DNA of 17,155 nt from an uncultured Lachnospiraceae bacterium. Lineage in GTDB: Bacteria; Bacillota; Clostridia; Lachnospirales; Lachnospiraceae. This document shows, in pieces, positions 15,444-17,155 of this stretch (positions within the stretch are counted from its first letter, which is position 1; the number at the start of each line of letters is the position of its first letter). Under the pieces are notes generated by a model. It saw only the letters and a list, made by a program, of their open reading frames with translations. It made no database searches and was not told where the DNA came from. Position numbers and translations under genes: made by a program. The stretch lies in NCBI GenBank assembly GCA_934385475.1, contig CAKRPS010000045.1, positions 1 through 17,155 on the forward strand, given 5' to 3'.

Positions 15444-15674
15444 AGAAAAGCGTTGAAGGAAAGAGTAGTGCATTGGAATCATCCAGAGAGAGCTGCAAAA
15501 GCTGAAAGCAGCTTATGACAAAAATGTATGAAAACCATTCCGGAGCTGTGCGTGCAAAGACAAAGAGTCTGAAACGTCACCGTGTAGCTGCGTTATAGGC
15601 AAGAAGAGTGAAAAATAAGGTGGAACCGTGCATAGGCACCCTTAGGTATCAATGATATCCTGAGGGTGTTTTTT
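15444..15674 (+). promoter_or_regulatory. T-box riboswitch with threonine specifier
   Basis: This leader senses uncharged tRNA-Thr and lets RNA polymerase read on into thrS when threonine is short. The base of stem I pairs TTGGAAT (15473-15479) with ATTCCGG (15537-15543). Just inside is GAAAACCA, with ACC (15534-15536) as the likely specifier, a threonine codon. The antiterminator is very clear: TAAGG (15616-15620) pairs with CCTTA (15640-15644). The bulge TGGAACC (15621-15627) binds the tRNA 3' end, and GTGC (15628-15631) pairs with GCAC (15636-15639). The terminator at 15637-15674 uses the same bases, so the two structures exclude each other. The spacing between the stem I base strands is rather short, about 57 nt. 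No coding sequence is seen in 15370-15762. Confidence 0.9.
15637..15674 (+). terminator. T-box terminator
   Basis: CACCCTTAGGTATC (15637-15650) pairs with GATATCCTGAGGGTG (15654-15668), with one wobble and one bulged base. Six T residues follow (15669-15674). It overlaps the 3' half of the antiterminator. Confidence 0.9.
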
Positions 15675-15762
15675 GTTATGGCGATGCGAAAATGCACTCA
15701 CTTGTACGGGGCATTGAAAGATCGCTGATCGGAGTAGTCTGTTTGAAAAAGGAGAGGACGAG

Positions 15763-17155
15763 ATGGTTAACTTTAAAGAAGACGAGGCATTGAAAACACT
15801 GAATCATTCCTGCGCACATCTGATGGCACAGGCAATCAAACATTTGTATCCGCAGGCAAAATTCTGGGTAGGTCCGGTGGTTGCTGAAGGATTTTATTAT
15901 GATGTGGATCTGGGGGATGATGTAATCCGGGATGAAGATATTCCTGAGATCGAGAAAGAGATGAAGAAAATTGCCAAATCCGGCAAGAAGATCATTCGTA
16001 AGGAGATTTCCAAGCAGGAGGCAATGGAGCTGTTTAAAGAAGATGAGTATAAGCTGGACCTTATCAGTGATCTGGAGGATGGAACAATCTCCTGTTATGA
16101 GCAGGGTGATTTTACAGACCTTTGCCGTGGACCGCATGTGGATAATGTGAAGCTTTGCCGCAATTTTAAATTGCTGAGACATTCCGGAGCATACTGGAAG
16201 GGAGACAGCAACAATAAGGTACTGCAAAGAATTTATGGGGTATGTTTTCCGACACCGGAAGAGCTTGAGGATCACCTGCGTCTTTTGGAGGAAGCCAAGG
16301 AGAGAGATCACAGAAAGATCGGAAAAGACATGAACCTTTTCATGGTAGATGATCTGGTTGGTCGTGGACTTCCCATGTTCCTGCCAAAGGGCTATACCAT
16401 CTGGCAGGAGCTTGAAAACTATATCAAGGCAAAAGAGCGGAAGCTTGGATATCTGCATGTAATGACACCTTGCGTGGGAACTGTGAATCTGTATAAGACA
16501 TCCGGGCATTGGGATCACTATAAAGAGAATATGTTCCCGGCAATGGAGGTTGAGGGAGAATCCTTTGTATTACGGCCGATGAACTGCCCGCATCATATGA
16601 TGATCTATGCCAACAGGATGCATTCCTATAAAGATCTTCCGATCCGTATCGGAGAAATTGCTCATGACTTCCGTTTTGAATCCAGCGGTACCCTGAAGGG
16701 AATTGAGAGAGGAAGACATTTTTGCCAGAACGACGCCCATCTGTTTGTGACACCGGAGCAGATCAAGGATGAGTTCACAAAGGTTGTAGATCTGATCTTC
16801 AGCACATACAAGGACTTTGGAATCACAGATTATCGGTGTGTGTTGTCTCTGAGAGATCCGGAGAACAAGACAAAATATCATGATGACGATGAGATGTGGA
16901 ACAAGGCAGAAAATGCCCTCAGACAGGTTATGGACAGTCTTGGAATTGAATATACCGAAGAGATTGGTGAGGCTGCGTTCTACGGACCGAAGCTGGATGT
17001 CAATGTGAAACCGGCAGTGGGAAATGAGTATACACTTTCTACCTGTCAGCTTGACTTCTGTCTGCCTGCCAAGTTTGAACTGACCTATATTGACAAAGAC
17101 GGAGAGAAGAAGACACCTGTGGTATTGCACAGAGCGATTCTGGGATCTTTAGACC
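15763..17155 (+). CDS. thrS: Threonyl-tRNA synthetase lacking the TGS domain (3' partial)
   Basis: ThrRS charges tRNA-Thr with threonine. The gene runs off the window after 464 codons. The usual 60-residue N-terminal TGS domain is missing: the protein opens directly with the editing domain, NHSCAHLMAQAIK at residues 14-26. An in-frame stop at 15715-15717 rules out a longer upstream form, and AAGGAG lies 8 nt before ATG 15763. The editing site keeps His15, His19, Cys121 and His125 (HxxxH and CRGPH). The aminoacylation domain has RPMNCPHHMMIY, motif 2 (FRFESSGTLKGIERGRHFCQND) and all three zinc ligands: Cys275, His326 and His456. Motif 3 and the anticodon domain lie beyond the window. The motif 2 loop (IERGRHFCQND) differs from the common MRVRGFTQDD. 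A T-box directly upstream specifies threonine, which supports the assignment strongly. Confidence 0.93.
   Translation, partial: MVNFKEDEALKTLNHSCAHLMAQAIKHLYPQAKFWVGPVVAEGFYYDVDLGDDVIRDEDIPEIEKEMKKIAKSGKKIIRKEISKQEAMELFKEDEYKLDLISDLEDGTISCYEQGDFTDLCRGPHVDNVKLCRNFKLLRHSGAYWKGDSNNKVLQRIYGVCFPTPEELEDHLRLLEEAKERDHRKIGKDMNLFMVDDLVGRGLPMFLPKGYTIWQELENYIKAKERKLGYLHVMTPCVGTVNLYKTSGHWDHYKENMFPAMEVEGESFVLRPMNCPHHMMIYANRMHSYKDLPIRIGEIAHDFRFESSGTLKGIERGRHFCQNDAHLFVTPEQIKDEFTKVVDLIFSTYKDFGITDYRCVLSLRDPENKTKYHDDDEMWNKAENALRQVMDSLGIEYTEEIGEAAFYGPKLDVNVKPAVGNEYTLSTCQLDFCLPAKFELTYIDKDGEKKTPVVLHRAILGSLD

Noticed and set aside
15676..16518. A 280-codon minus-strand frame opposite thrS.
   Set aside because: It is a Cys/Leu/Ile/His-rich shadow of thrS with no motif. 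The + strand has the conserved ThrRS residues and a T-box.

Overview
The window looks like a chromosomal segment of a gut-type clostridium, most likely Lachnospiraceae. The grounds are protein style, a T-box leader, a BMP-type nucleoside importer, a YesM/YesN-type sensor pair, a clostripain-family peptidase and moderate G+C. I cannot name a genus. Every gene found is on the + strand. No tRNA, rRNA, CRISPR array, transposase or phage gene was seen.

Layout. (1) 1-2548: the end of a fatty-acid synthesis operon. It holds a fused acetyl-CoA carboxylase carboxyltransferase (AccD joined to AccA, 5' end outside the window) followed by fabH. (2) 2549-4565: a gene graveyard. A MalG-type sugar ABC permease, a YesM-type sensor kinase and a YesN-type AraC response regulator are all recognisable, but all carry internal deletions, frameshifts or stops. 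The kinase and regulator remnants are joined by one large deletion. (3) 4579-6183: one intact gene inside the decayed zone. It encodes a membrane-anchored clostripain-like (C11) protease with a 63-residue C-terminal tail that is 89% Asp/Glu/Trp/Tyr, followed by a good terminator. (4) 6224-6670: a MerR-type promoter/operator followed by scraps of an ABC ATPase and its ABC-2 permease. (5) 6703-9596: a promoter, a leader hairpin and a 921-residue GH3 glycosidase with permuted domain order. (6) 9621-15369: a nucleoside uptake and salvage unit. A perfect-consensus promoter leads into a BMP lipoprotein, then a terminator, then a double ATPase, two permeases and uridine kinase. (7) 15410-17155: a T-box leader with a threonine (ACC) specifier in front of thrS. 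This thrS lacks the N-terminal TGS domain and runs off the window end.

How the genes work together. The BMP lipoprotein should capture nucleosides outside the cell, the ATPase and permeases import them, and uridine kinase traps uridine/cytidine as monophosphates. The terminator behind the lipoprotein gene should make the binding protein more abundant than the membrane complex. Uncharged tRNA-Thr should switch thrS on through the T-box. The GH3 enzyme has no signal peptide and probably acts in the cytoplasm on imported oligosaccharides. The decayed sugar importer nearby may once have fed such metabolism, but nothing in the sequence proves a link.

I found no strong case for a wholly new multi-gene system. 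The best leads are the acidic-aromatic tail on the C11 protease, the orphan MerR-type operator, the deletion-driven decay, and the TGS-less ThrRS under T-box control.
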